Origin: RI-153 sp963721725
GTDB lineage: Bacteria > Chloroflexota > Anaerolineae > Caldilineales > Caldilineaceae
Direction of reading: 5' to 3'
DNA length: 64,000 bases
Assembly: GCA_963721725.1 (NCBI GenBank)
Contig: CAVRLX010000006.1
Location: 62,001 to 126,000, forward strand
Part shown: positions 38,182 through 46,831 of the stretch, one piece after another
How positions within the stretch are numbered: position 1 is the first letter of the stretch
How the letters are laid out: every line of letters starts with the position of its first letter
Notes under the pieces: generated by a model
What the model was told of the DNA's origin: nothing
The model's database searches: none
The model's input: only the letters and a program-made list of their open reading frames with translations
Translations under genes and position numbers: made by a program

Positions 38182-38217
38182 TTGACAGTTGACAAAGCCC
38201 CCTAGCGTGACTATAAT
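38182..38217 (+). promoter_or_regulatory. Consensus sigma-70 promoter for the ABC transporter 3 cluster
   Basis: TTGACA (38189-38194) and TATAAT (38212-38217) are both exact consensus with a 17-base spacer; a second TTGACA lies at 38182-38187. Transcription would start near 38224, leaving a leader of about 318 bases before the SBP start. It is the strongest promoter I see in the window. Confidence 0.75.
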
Positions 38218-38232
38218 CGCCCTATCTCCAGT

Positions 38233-38255
38233 AATGCAAAATAATTTTTTGCATT
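38233..38255. promoter_or_regulatory. Palindrome just after the predicted transcription start (candidate operator)
   Basis: AATGCAAAA (38233-38241) and TTTTGCATT (38247-38255) are exact complements around 5 bases, about 10-32 bases downstream of the predicted start. This suits a repressor site, and IclR-type regulators bind palindromes of about this size. The remainder of 37968-38541 holds no gene; an imperfect family F palindrome lies near 38318-38352. Confidence 0.5.
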
Positions 38256-38541
38256 GCGAAACGCAAATAACATCTTCGGCATCGTGGCAAACGCGTAATT
38301 GATGAGGACTTATGCAGTTGAACCAGACTTGGCAGGTTTTTGAAACCGGTAGGTTTCCTGAAATCCCGATCAAGTGTGTAACGCCTATGCTCTTGTCTAT
38401 GCGGATATGAAATAACCCAACAGTAATCACTCGTCGGTGATGGGGTAATTTAGTGGAAGCTTTCGTGTTCACTGACTCATCCCATTCTCCGGTTTCATTC
38501 TCTTTATTTTCTACCAATCTCTATTCCAAAGGACTGCACCC

Positions 38542-40185
38542 ATGAAACGAACGAAAATCGTATCATTCGCTGCCCTGCTGACCGCGATCTTGATCATGGT
38601 CGGCTGTGTAGCACCGCAACCAGCGCCGGCTGGCGAAGCACCGGCTGCCGAAGCACCAGCAGCAGAAGCGCCTGCCGCCGAAGCGGAGAGCGGCGAACCC
38701 TCCCGCTTGGTCGTGGCCCAAACCGTGGATCTGGAAGGGCTGGAACCCTCGGAAGTCAACAGCCGAGCCGAGGCCAACATCTTCGCCCACATGTTTGCCA
38801 CCCTCTACCGTGTGAATGAAGATGGGGAGATTGTCCCCTTCCTTGCCAGCGGCTACGAGCTTTCGGAAGATGGCAGCGAAATCACCTTCACGCTCAACGA
38901 AGGGCTGACCTGCCACGATGGCGAGCCGCTCACCGCTGAGGATGTGGTTTACACCTTCCAGCGCGCCGCCGATGACGCCAATGCCTTTACCGGCAACACC
39001 GCGGGCTTTGTCCTCGACGCCCTCAAGTACGTCGATGCCCGTGTGGATGGCGATCTGCAAGCCACCCTCATCCTCGAAGCCTACAGCCCGATTGCCCTGG
39101 GTCTGATCGGCGAAGTCTTCATCCACTGCAAGGATGCCTATGAAGCCATGAGCCTGGAAGATGCAGCCCAGACGCCCATTGGTTCCGGCCCCTACAAGTA
39201 TGTGGAATGGGTCACCGACAACTACCTGCTCATGGAAAAATGGGAAGATTTCAGCCTGACCGCGCCCTACTTTGACGAGATCGAATGGCGCGTGATCCCC
39301 GAAGCCTCGACCCGCACCGCCGAGTTGATCGCAGGCAATGTCCACATTATCACCAACGTGCCGCCAGATCAGCATGACGCCATCAACGCGTCGGGTGCTG
39401 CTATGGTGGAAGGCGTGGCCGGGACTCGCCGCATGTATGTTGGCTACAACCAGCGCGACATCTTTGACGACACCGAAGGCGGCGTCGCCATTAAAGATCC
39501 CGCTGTGCGTGTGGCGCTGCAATATGCCGTGGACGTGCCCACCATCTGCCAGACGCTGCTGGCGTTTGACTGCACACGTGCGTCCAGCATGGTGAATGCA
39601 CCCAACGACAACCCGAACCTGGCGCCGTATGCCTTTGATCCGGCCAAGGCTGAAGAGTTGCTTGACGCTGCTGGCTATCCCCGCGGCGAAGATGGCATCC
39701 GCTTCGACATCACCTTCCAGGCAGGCCGTGGCCGCTACCTGAACGACGTGGCCGTGGTGCAAGCCATCGCCCAATATCTTTCGGATGTGGGCTTGAATGT
39801 GGATCTACAGATCATGGACTGGGCCAGCGAGTTTGTGCCCGCCCTGCGCCAGCACGCCGTCGGCCCGCTCTACTTTGTGGGCACCGGTGGCAGCATCTGG
39901 AGCGCCATCTATGACATGGCCGATCTTTCGGAGCCGACTGGGGCCACCAACTACACCGAGTGGAGCAACCCCGAATGGTTCACCCGCTGGAATGAGCTTT
40001 CCACCACCCGGGACGAAACCCGCCAGCGCGAGTTGATCAATGAAATGCTGGAAATCTTCTACAACGATCCGCCCTGGCTGCTGCTCTACTTCCAACCCGA
40101 CTTCTACGGCGTCAGCCCCGATGTTGATTGGAATCCGCGCCGTGACGAGAAGGTCTACCTTTTCGACGCCAAGATGGCCGAGTAG
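38542..40185 (+). CDS. Peptide-type ABC transporter solute-binding lipoprotein
   Basis: A 547-aa SBP family 5 lipoprotein. The signal peptide AALLTAILIMVGC ends at the lipobox Cys, followed by a striking linker of repeated EAPAA units. Family features include ASGYELSEDGSEITFTL, GEPLTAEDVVYTFQRA, IGSGPYKYVEW and AVDVPTICQ. The frame is intact. The ATG is preceded by AAAGGA. It leads ABC transporter 3, in the order SBP-DppB-DppC, at the head of the IclR-linked cluster. Confidence 0.9.
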   Translation: MKRTKIVSFAALLTAILIMVGCVAPQPAPAGEAPAAEAPAAEAPAAEAESGEPSRLVVAQTVDLEGLEPSEVNSRAEANIFAHMFATLYRVNEDGEIVPFLASGYELSEDGSEITFTLNEGLTCHDGEPLTAEDVVYTFQRAADDANAFTGNTAGFVLDALKYVDARVDGDLQATLILEAYSPIALGLIGEVFIHCKDAYEAMSLEDAAQTPIGSGPYKYVEWVTDNYLLMEKWEDFSLTAPYFDEIEWRVIPEASTRTAELIAGNVHIITNVPPDQHDAINASGAAMVEGVAGTRRMYVGYNQRDIFDDTEGGVAIKDPAVRVALQYAVDVPTICQTLLAFDCTRASSMVNAPNDNPNLAPYAFDPAKAEELLDAAGYPRGEDGIRFDITFQAGRGRYLNDVAVVQAIAQYLSDVGLNVDLQIMDWASEFVPALRQHAVGPLYFVGTGGSIWSAIYDMADLSEPTGATNYTEWSNPEWFTRWNELSTTRDETRQRELINEMLEIFYNDPPWLLLYFQPDFYGVSPDVDWNPRRDEKVYLFDAKMAE

Positions 40186-40217
40186 CATAATGGCAATGGC
40201 ATTCATCTGCCATTGAT

Positions 40218-40285
40218 TCGGGATACCGAGTAATGAGTAATGAGTATACGGATATGACCGTCCCTACTCATTACTCATTACTTGG
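40218..40285. repeat. Intergenic hairpin, TAATGAG-word family (G)
   Basis: GAGTAATGAGTAATGAGTA pairs with TACTCATTACTCATTACTT around TACGGATATGACCGTCCC between the SBP and DppB genes. Confidence 0.8.
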
Positions 40286-40322
40286 TTGACGACCATCGTT
40301 TATCAGAAAAGCGTAGATCTCT

Positions 40323-41300
40323 ATGAGTAAATACCTGATTCGACGCCTGTTGCAAACTTTTATTGTGATCTTTGGCGTCACGATTTTATCATTTTTTTCG
40401 CTGCATTTGGCCGGCGATCCCACACTGCTTTATGTGAGTGAACGCGCCAGCGAAGAAGAAGTTGCCCAAACCCGCGCCCGCCTGGGCTTTGATCGCCCAT
40501 TGCCAGAGCAATATTTAACCTACCTGAGCAAACTGGTGCGCGGGGATATGGGCAATTCGCTGCGCGCACGCACCCCAGCCTTGGGCCTGGTCTTTGAGCG
40601 TCTGCCCGCCACGATTGAATTAACCATCATGGCAATGATTTTTGCGATTACGCTCTCCATCCCGATTGGCGTGCTTTCGGCCATGCGCCGCGGCACGGCG
40701 CTGGATGGCGGCGTGATGATGTTTGCCATGCTCGGCCAATCCATGCCCAGCTTCTGGCTGGGGATCATGTTGATCCTCTTTGTCGGCCTAAACCTGCGCT
40801 GGCTGCCCATTTCCGGCCATGTGCCGCTGCTGAAGCCCCTGTTTGACGGTGACTTTGCCACCGCCGCGGCCAACTTTCCCGACGCCTTCCGCCACCTGAT
40901 CATGCCGGCGGTGACATTGGGACTCTTTTCGCTCTCGCGCAACGCCCGCCTGATCCGTTCGTCCATGCTCGAAGTGCTGGGCCAGGACTATGTACGCACC
41001 GCCCGCGCCAAAGGGCTGCACATCTGGAACGTGGTCTTTCGCCACGCCTTCCGCAACGCCCTGATCCCTTTTGTCACCATTGTGGGGCTGGAATTTGGCT
41101 TTTTGCTCAGCGGCGTGGTTGTCATCGAGACCGTTTTCTCGTGGCCGGGCGTGGGGCGGCTGGTCTTCAACGCCATCACCCAGCGCGACATCCCCGTGGT
41201 GCAGACTGCTGTGGTAATGTTCTCGCTGCTCTTTGTCCTGCTCAATCTCATGGTCGATCTGGTCTACACCCTGCTCGACCCTCGCATCCGGCTTGAATAG
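40323..41300 (+). CDS. dppB: Dipeptide/oligopeptide ABC transporter permease, DppB type
   Basis: A 325-aa permease with intact frame. MSKYLIRRLLQTFIVIFG begins TM1. LHLAGDPTLLYVSERAS, IELTIMAMIFAITLSIPIG, the EAA loop YVRTARAKGLHIWNVVFRHA and VVVIETVFSWPGVGRLV are typical of DppB. It ends LVYTLLDPRIRLE. It is followed 25 bases later by the DppC gene. Confidence 0.9.
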   Translation: MSKYLIRRLLQTFIVIFGVTILSFFSLHLAGDPTLLYVSERASEEEVAQTRARLGFDRPLPEQYLTYLSKLVRGDMGNSLRARTPALGLVFERLPATIELTIMAMIFAITLSIPIGVLSAMRRGTALDGGVMMFAMLGQSMPSFWLGIMLILFVGLNLRWLPISGHVPLLKPLFDGDFATAAANFPDAFRHLIMPAVTLGLFSLSRNARLIRSSMLEVLGQDYVRTARAKGLHIWNVVFRHAFRNALIPFVTIVGLEFGFLLSGVVVIETVFSWPGVGRLVFNAITQRDIPVVQTAVVMFSLLFVLLNLMVDLVYTLLDPRIRLE

Positions 41301-41315
41301 GCATTTCACCGCTAC

Positions 41316-41319
41316 GGAG
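41316..41319 (+). promoter_or_regulatory. GGAG ribosome binding site setting a GTG start
   Basis: GGAG is followed by TCATCT and then GTG ACT GTT TCT GCA, which starts the DppC protein after the DppB stop; in-frame ATGs upstream lie inside the DppB gene. Confidence 0.6.
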
Positions 41320-41325
41320 TCATCT

Positions 41326-42249
41326 GTGACTGTTTCTGCACCTTCCTCCATCTTGCGTTTAGACAAACAAGAGCTTCGCCGCCAGCCGTCGGTGTGGCAG
41401 CGTGCCTCGGCCAGCCTGGCCCGCGCCAAATGGCCGATCCTGGCGATTGTGATGCTGCTTTTTATTGTGCTGTTGGCAATCTTCAGCGAACAGATCGCGC
41501 CGCGCGATCCCAACCGCCAGAACCTGATCCTGCGCCTGACCCCACCCCTGGAAGCCAACGAAAGCGGCGTCCCCAATTTCTTCCTGGGCAGCGACGGCAT
41601 GGGCCGCGACATTCTCTCGCGCCTGATCTTCGGCGCGCGCATCTCCATCTCCGTGGGGCTGCTCTCTGTCGTCGTCGGTGGCTTCATGGGCACAATCCTG
41701 GGACTGATTGCGGGCTATTTTGGCGGCTGGATCGACGATGTGATCATGCGTATCGCCGATGTGCAACTGGCCTTTCCCTTTATTCTGCTGGCAATCATGG
41801 TGCTCGTCGTGCTGGGCGCTGGCGTGCTCAATCTGGTCTTGGTGCTGGGCGTGGGTCAGTGGGTCACCTATGCGCGCATCGCCCGTGGCGAGACTGTCTC
41901 GCAGCGCGAAAAAGAGTATGTCGAGGCGGCACGCTGTATCGGTGTCTCGAATTTCCAGATCATCTTCAAGACCATTCTGCCCAACATTTTGGCCCCACTG
42001 GTGGTAATCGCCTCCTTTAACGTTGCCAGTGTGATCCTGGCCGAGGCGTCGCTCTCCTTCCTGGGGCTGGGTGTACCGCCCACGGTGCCCACCTGGGGCG
42101 GCATGTTGGCCGAAAGCCGCGATCAACTGCTGGGTGGCTCATGGTGGCTGGCTGTCTTCCCGGGTGTGGCGATTATGCTCACCGTGCTCTCGCTCAACAT
42201 TTTGGGCGACTGGCTGCGCGATTTTCTCGATCCACGCCTGCGGGCGTAG
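41326..42249 (+). CDS. dppC: Dipeptide/oligopeptide ABC transporter permease, DppC type
   Basis: A 307-aa permease, frame intact. TM1 is ILAIVMLLFIVLLAIFSE. FFLGSDGMGRDILSRLIFGA, GLIAGYFGGWIDDVIMR and the EAA loop YVEAARCIGVSNFQIIFKTI are typical. It ends LRDFLDPRLRA. I chose the GTG start at 41326 from the upstream GGAG and because the ATG at 41233 lies inside DppB. As with the other two transporters, no ATPase gene follows. Confidence 0.88.
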   Translation: MTVSAPSSILRLDKQELRRQPSVWQRASASLARAKWPILAIVMLLFIVLLAIFSEQIAPRDPNRQNLILRLTPPLEANESGVPNFFLGSDGMGRDILSRLIFGARISISVGLLSVVVGGFMGTILGLIAGYFGGWIDDVIMRIADVQLAFPFILLAIMVLVVLGAGVLNLVLVLGVGQWVTYARIARGETVSQREKEYVEAARCIGVSNFQIIFKTILPNILAPLVVIASFNVASVILAEASLSFLGLGVPPTVPTWGGMLAESRDQLLGGSWWLAVFPGVAIMLTVLSLNILGDWLRDFLDPRLRA

Positions 42250-42251
42250 GG

Positions 42252-42315
42252 GGAAAGAGTTAGGAGATGATAAGCCCATCCCTAACTCTCAATCCCCTCA
42301 TTGCCCAATCTCAAC
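42252..42315. repeat. Weak intergenic hairpin, GATTGG-word family (C)
   Basis: GAGTTAGGAGATGATAAG faces CCCTAACTCTCAATCCCC and CCCAATCTCAACTC. Pairing is less regular than in other copies. Confidence 0.4.
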
Positions 42316-42320
42316 TCTTT

Positions 42321-42328
42321 AGAAGGAG
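42321..42328 (+). promoter_or_regulatory. AGAAGGAG ribosome binding site setting a TTG start
   Basis: AGAAGGAG is followed by seven bases and TTG TCA ATC CCA ACC. The next in-frame ATG upstream is inside the repeat. Confidence 0.6.
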
Positions 42329-42335
42329 TTTCCTT

Positions 42336-43350
42336 TTGTCAATCCCAACCGTCTTACTGGCTGACCCCAAACAGCCTGCCGATTTTGAGTGGATCAACGC
42401 GCTGGAGCCAGCCGCGGCGCTGAATATCATCGCCCCGACGGACAACAGCGACGATGCTTTTCAGGCGCTGCTGCCCCAGGCCGATGCGATTGTCACCCAG
42501 TATCGCCCGATCACCGCGGCGGTGATGGAAGCTGCGCCGAATCTCAAGCTGATCCAGCGCTATGGCTCGCGTCCAGACGACGTGGATCTGGATGCCGCCC
42601 GTGCACGCGCTATCACCGTGGCGACCATGCCTCTCCGCGGCAGCATTGCCGTGGCCGAGCTGGCGATTACGCTGATCCTGTCCCTGAGTAAGAACCTGAT
42701 CAAAGCCCACGATGCCACAGTCAGCGGCGCGTACCGTGACCTGGGCGTGGAACCCATCAAGACCGAGCAGCGCAAACACAAATTTCAGTGGATGAAGCTG
42801 CCCGGCCTGCTTGAGGTCAACCGCCACACCCTGGGCATTATTGGCTTTGGCGAAATCGGCACGGAAGCCGCTCGCCGCGCCCGCGCCCTGGGCATGACCG
42901 TAATCTACAACAAGCGTACACAGTTGCCCGCCCATGTGGAAGCCCAGGAAAGCGTAACTTATGCCAGCAAGGAAGATCTGCTGCGCCAAGCCGACTTTGT
43001 GCTGCTCTCCACGCCACTGACGCCCGAAACCGAGGGCATGATCGGCGCAGCGGAACTGGCGCTGATGAAACCATCGGCCTTTCTCGTCAACATCTGCCGC
43101 GGCGGTGTGATCGACGAAGAAGCGCTGGTGGCGGCGCTCAACACACGGCAGATCGCCGGAGCCGGGCTGGACGTTTTCGTCTACGAGCCGATCCCCGCCG
43201 ATCACCCGCTGCTTGCAGTGCGACAACGTGATCCTCACCCCGCACATTGGCGGCGGCACCGGCGGCGCTCGCGACAACCAAATGAGCGATGTGCTGGCGA
43301 ATGTGGTGACGTTTGCACAGGGCGGAAAAGTTAACCATCGGGTTTTGTGA
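42336..43350 (+). CDS. D-isomer specific 2-hydroxyacid dehydrogenase (one frame correction)
   Basis: About 337 aa after correction. It interconverts a 2-keto acid and a D-2-hydroxy acid with NAD(P). The nucleotide-binding motif is LGIIGFGEIGTEAARRA. The catalytic Arg is in LVNICRGGVIDEEAL, the Glu in FVYEPIPADHP, and the His in VILTPHIGGGTGG. That His block is recovered only by removing one base near 43218; the protein then ends FAQGGKVNHRVL. Preceded by ABC transporter 3 and followed by DUF4438 genes. The second half of the active site is intact after correction. Confidence 0.82.
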
Positions 43351-43351
43351 G

Positions 43352-43440
43352 AATGACGAAGGACGATAGACGATGGACGAAGGGAGCGGTAGTTTAGCGT
43401 GCTCACCCGTTTGTTTTTCGTCCACCGTCCATCGTCCCCT
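43352..43440. repeat. Intergenic hairpin, GACGAT-word family (B)
   Basis: GACGAAGGACGATAGACGAT and GGACGAAGGG pair with TTTTTCGTCCACCGTCC and ATCGTCCCC between the dehydrogenase and the first DUF4438 gene. Confidence 0.7.
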
Positions 43441-43461
43441 TCACCAGAAAGACCACACTTT

Positions 43462-44329
43462 ATGACGCAATCCTCTATTCGAACCAACATCAACGATCTC
43501 GTCATCATGGCCGTGACCGGCCAGATTTCGCCGCCCACGCTGCAACGCTCGCCCTATCGCCCCGACACCGAAGGCATCAGTGTAGTGCTCATCGGCATGT
43601 CCGGCGTGGTCTACAACGCGCGTGTCGGTGACCCGGCCTATGGCTGGGCTGGCGATCACGTGGAGCCGGGCGTGAGCATTGCCCACGCCGACTATGACAC
43701 CGACCACGCCATGCACTACCTCACCTGCATTGGCAACGAAGCTGTGGTTACCAGTGGCCCGGCGGCAGGTGCAAAGGGCATTGTCACCGGCGAACATGCA
43801 CGGCTGCTCGTAGACTTCCGCGCCTGATGTGCTGGAAATGCTCTGTGTGGGCGACACGATTTTGCTCAAGACCCACGGCCGCGGCATGAAACTGCTCGAC
43901 TTCCCCACGGTGCAGGTGAAGAAGGCCGGGCCGAATTTAATCGAAAAGTGGGGCATGACCGTCTCTGCCGAGGGCAAGTTGCAAGTGCCAGTGGTGGCGA
44001 CTATCCCCGCCCATATTATGGGCAGCGGTGCGGAACTGACACCGGAGTTTGTCGATCAAGATCTGATGACCGGCGACCGTGCCGCCCTGGCCGAACATGG
44101 CATTGATACCCTGAAACTGGGCGATCTGGTGGCCGTGATGGACACCGATCACCGCTACGGCCGCGGCTACAAACCCGGCGGCGTCACGATTGGGCTGATC
44201 ATGCACGGCGATTCCATTATGACCGGCCACGGCCCCGGCTGCCAGGATCTGCTGGTGGCGGCGCACGGGGAGATTGAGCCGGTGATTGATGAGAACGCCA
44301 ACATCGCGCGGATATTGGATATTCGATGA
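43462..44329 (+). CDS. DUF4438 domain protein, copy 1 (one frame correction)
   Basis: About 288 aa after correction. The family (DUF4438, related to Thermotoga TM1086-like proteins) has no known function that I can state. Visible features are VVLIGMSGVVYNARVGDPAYGW, the first barrel-like block; GNEAVVTSGPAAGAKG; LLVDFAPDVLEML across the corrected frame; and LKTHGRGMKLLDFP. Extra C is near 43818 (TTCCGCG). Towards the C-terminus, AVMDTDHRYGRGYKPGG and GHGPGCQDLLVAAHG resemble the same blocks in copy 2. The ATG at 43462 is the only reasonable start. Tandem paralogue of 44467-45345. Confidence 0.75.
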
Positions 44330-44331
44330 GG

Positions 44332-44440
44332 ACGTAATTCGTAGTTCGTAGTGCGTAAGGCGACGTTGACGAACGGGTTTTGAAATTGCAAACCTTTTGT
44401 TGACAAAACAATATGAAATACGCACTACGCACTACGCATT
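44332..44440. repeat. Intergenic hairpin, CGTAGTG-word family (A)
   Basis: TTCGTAGTTCGTAGTGCGTA pairs with TACGCACTACGCACTACGC between the two DUF4438 genes. Confidence 0.75.
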
Positions 44441-44466
44441 CCCCACCTATCATGAAAGAGCACATC

Positions 44467-45345
44467 ATGTCTCTCAACACCAACCTCTCCGCCCTGGTCA
44501 AAATCTCCGTCCTGGGCGAGATCAGCAATCCATCCTTGCCCGGCCTGCCGGCCAGCCCCTATTTTGTGGCGGCGGACGGCGAACCCATGTTGCTGCCCAC
44601 CTTTGGCGGGCTGGTCTATAACGTGCGCCTGGGCGACCGGGCCACCGGCTGGGCTGCGGAGTTGATTCAGCCCGGCGTTTCCATCAAGCACCCCAAGCCC
44701 GACGCCAACACGGCACTGGGTGTCTATGCCTGTGTGGGCAACCGTGCCCGCCTCACCAGTGGCCGCGCCGCCGGGGCGACGGGCATGGTCATCGGCAAGA
44801 GTGGCCGCTTCGCCGAGCATGTGATCTGTGACTTTGCCGAGGCTGATCTGGAAAAGATGGCCCCCGGCGACAAAGTGCAGATCGTGGCCCACGGCATCGG
44901 CATGGTCCTCACCGACTTTCCGTCAATTAATTTCAAAAGCTGTGCGCCCGAACTGCTGGAAGCGCTCAACCCCGATGTCAGCGGCGACGGCAAATTGGTC
45001 GTCCCTGTGAAGGCGATTGCGCCCAGTGTGCTGGCGGGCGCAGGCGCGGGGCTGGGCAGCGAGAACGGCGCGCTTAATCTGCAAACCTCCGATCCCGAAA
45101 TGCTGGCCGCCCACGGCCTGGACGATCTGCGCTTTGGCGATCTGGTCGCCGTCACCGATTGGGACAGCCGCTTTGGACATGGCTATCTGCGCGGATCAGT
45201 CGTGGTCGGCGTGGTCTGCCAGGGAGGCAGCTTCCGCAGTGGCTATGGCCCCGGCATCGCCGTGATCATGAGCAGCAAAGATGGCGCCATCCAGCCTGTG
45301 ACCACAGATGGCGCGAATCTCACGGCGTTGATGAAGAGAGGATGA
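44467..45345 (+). CDS. DUF4438 domain protein, copy 2
   Basis: A 292-aa DUF4438 protein, frame intact. LPTFGGLVYNVRLGDRATGW, VGNRARLTSGRAAGATGMV, VICDFAEADLEKM, IVAHGIGMVLTDFPS and AVTDWDSRFGHGYLRG line up with copy 1. GYGPGIAVIMSSKDG replaces the CQDLLVAAHG end of copy 1. Conserved His/Asp/Gly positions in both copies (HG.G, D.D.R.G.GY) hint at a metal or catalytic site. The start is ATG 44467; ATG 44452 is also possible. The pair may form a heteromer. Confidence 0.8.
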   Translation: MSLNTNLSALVKISVLGEISNPSLPGLPASPYFVAADGEPMLLPTFGGLVYNVRLGDRATGWAAELIQPGVSIKHPKPDANTALGVYACVGNRARLTSGRAAGATGMVIGKSGRFAEHVICDFAEADLEKMAPGDKVQIVAHGIGMVLTDFPSINFKSCAPELLEALNPDVSGDGKLVVPVKAIAPSVLAGAGAGLGSENGALNLQTSDPEMLAAHGLDDLRFGDLVAVTDWDSRFGHGYLRGSVVVGVVCQGGSFRSGYGPGIAVIMSSKDGAIQPVTTDGANLTALMKRG

Positions 45346-45348
45346 GGG

Positions 45349-45400
45349 ATACGTAGTGCGTAGTCCGTGGTGCGTAAACGGACTACGCACTACGTATTAC
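45349..45400. repeat. Intergenic hairpin, CGTAGTG-word family (A)
   Basis: TACGTAGTGCGTAGTCCGTG pairs with GGACTACGCACTACGTATTA around GTGCGTAAAC between DUF4438 copy 2 and the SDR gene. Confidence 0.8.
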
Positions 45401-45411
45401 GAGAAAAGACC

Positions 45412-46234
45412 ATGACAAATATCCCACAGATTCTAGACAAAAAAACCGCCTTCATCACCGGCGCGGGGCGCGGCTTTGGCGCGGGTATTGCGCGGGGCAT
45501 GGCGCAGGCCGGGGCGAAGGTCTGTATTACCGATATTAACGAAACGGAACTGGCGCAGACCACGGCGGAGATCCGCGCAGACGGCGGCGAAGTGCTGCCG
45601 CTGGTGGTGGATGTCAGCGACTTTCGCCGCCATGCAGAGTGCCGTCGCCGAAATCGTCGCGCGCTGGGGGCGGCTGGATGTGCTGGTGAGCAATGCCGCC
45701 ATTATGCCGCTGGTCTCGTTTGCCGATACCACGCCGGAACTTTGGCACAAAATGATGGGCGTCAACCTGACCGGGATCTACAACGGCGTCAAGGCCGTGT
45801 GGGATCAGATGGTGGCACAGGGCGGCGGTCATTGTATGGCGATTGCCAGCGGGGCCAGTCTGCGCGGCTTTTTGGACGAGGTGGCCTATTGCACCGCCAA
45901 ACATGGGCTGGAAGGCTTCACCAAAGCGCTGGCCATGGAAGCCGCACCGTTCAACATTGCCGTCAACACCATGGGACCGGGCAAGCGCATCAAGCCCACG
46001 ACTATTACACGGGCGGAATATGCGGCGCTGTCATCTGAAGAGCACGCCCAATGGGTGGAGGCGATTGACCTTGCCCCTGCCTTTGTCTGGCTGGCTGCAC
46101 AGCCGCCACAACGCTTCAGCGGCCTGCGCTTTGACGCCGGTCCGCTGGCCGACACCATCGCCGCCGAGGGCTACGATTTTGAGTTTGCGCCGGAGAAGAC
46201 GACGTTGTATGTCGAGGATATGCAGCGAGGATGA
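45412..46234 (+). CDS. Short-chain dehydrogenase/reductase (one frame correction)
   Basis: About 273 aa after correction. The cofactor motif is TGAGRGFGAGIARG. The extra base is near 45629 (GACTTTCGCC), after which AAMQSAVAEIVARWGRLDV continues. The catalytic Ser is in AIASGASLRGF, and the Tyr and Lys in AYCTAKHG (YxxxK). The C-terminal third (PLADTIAAEGYDFEFAPEK) is longer than usual. It probably oxidises or reduces an intermediate of this cluster. Confidence 0.82.
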
Positions 46235-46242
46235 GAGCAAGG

Positions 46243-46310
46243 AGGTAATGAGTGATGAGTATGAGTAGATGTTTCAAGCTCCCACTGCTCATGACTCATC
46301 ACTTGTTATC
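46243..46310. repeat. Intergenic hairpin, TAATGAG-word family (G)
   Basis: TAATGAGTGATGAGTATGAG pairs with CTCATGACTCATCACTTG around a 22-base loop between the SDR and VOC genes. Confidence 0.7.
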
Positions 46311-46357
46311 AAGCAAGTACCTTATTCAAAATCACAAGATCATGGAGTACACCCCTC

Positions 46358-46825
46358 ATGAACGTTACCCAAGTAAAACACATGACCTTTGCGGTGCGCG
46401 ATGCCGAGAAGAGCCTGGACGCCTACAAGCGGCTGCTGGGCGCGCCCCAGGATGCCTTTGTCAAGACCTTTTCCAAGAGCCGCACCAAGGCTTCAGTTTT
46501 TGATCTGGGCGGAGTGGAATTTCAGATCAGCGAGTCCATGGACGCCGATGGGCGCTTTGCCAAGTGGATCGACGAGCGCGGCCACGAAGGGCTGCATCAC
46601 ATCTGCTTTGCCGTGGAGAACATTGACGACGCCCTGGCCGAAGCCCAGGCTAACGGCGCCACGCTGAAAGAGTGCGCGGCCTGTAAAGTCACCGGCAGCC
46701 ACATCCACCCCGAAGGCTGGGTCGCCTTTCTGCAAGATGAGATCAGCGGCATGGAGATCGAGTTTATGCAGGTCTACAAAGAGGGCGAAGCCGAGATCTA
46801 TTACAACAAACCGGCTACTGTCTAA
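46358..46825 (+). CDS. VOC family protein, methylmalonyl-CoA epimerase-like
   Basis: A 155-aa vicinal-oxygen-chelate protein with two beta-alpha-beta-beta-beta modules. KHMTFAVRDAEKSLDAYK gives the first metal His, VEFQISE the following Glu region, HEGLHHICFAVENIDDAL the second His, and ISGMEIEFMQ the final Glu. The second-module helix and spacing resemble methylmalonyl-CoA epimerases, but many VOC enzymes share this layout. The next gene starts six bases after its stop, so it is co-translated with the Ldh gene. Confidence 0.8.
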   Translation: MNVTQVKHMTFAVRDAEKSLDAYKRLLGAPQDAFVKTFSKSRTKASVFDLGGVEFQISESMDADGRFAKWIDERGHEGLHHICFAVENIDDALAEAQANGATLKECAACKVTGSHIHPEGWVAFLQDEISGMEIEFMQVYKEGEAEIYYNKPATV

Positions 46826-46831
46826 CCTGCT

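Noticed and set aside
38218..38541. Riboswitch in the long leader of transporter 3
   Set aside because: I could not match a known riboswitch core; only a palindrome and a weak family F repeat are visible.
38563..39774. Long minus-strand open frame (403 aa) opposite the transporter-3 SBP gene, and others such as 503-1702 and 2839-3708 plus strand
   Set aside because: They lie opposite genes with clear family motifs, have odd composition (His/Gly/Arg-rich) and no recognisable domain. They arise from the codon bias of GC-rich genes.
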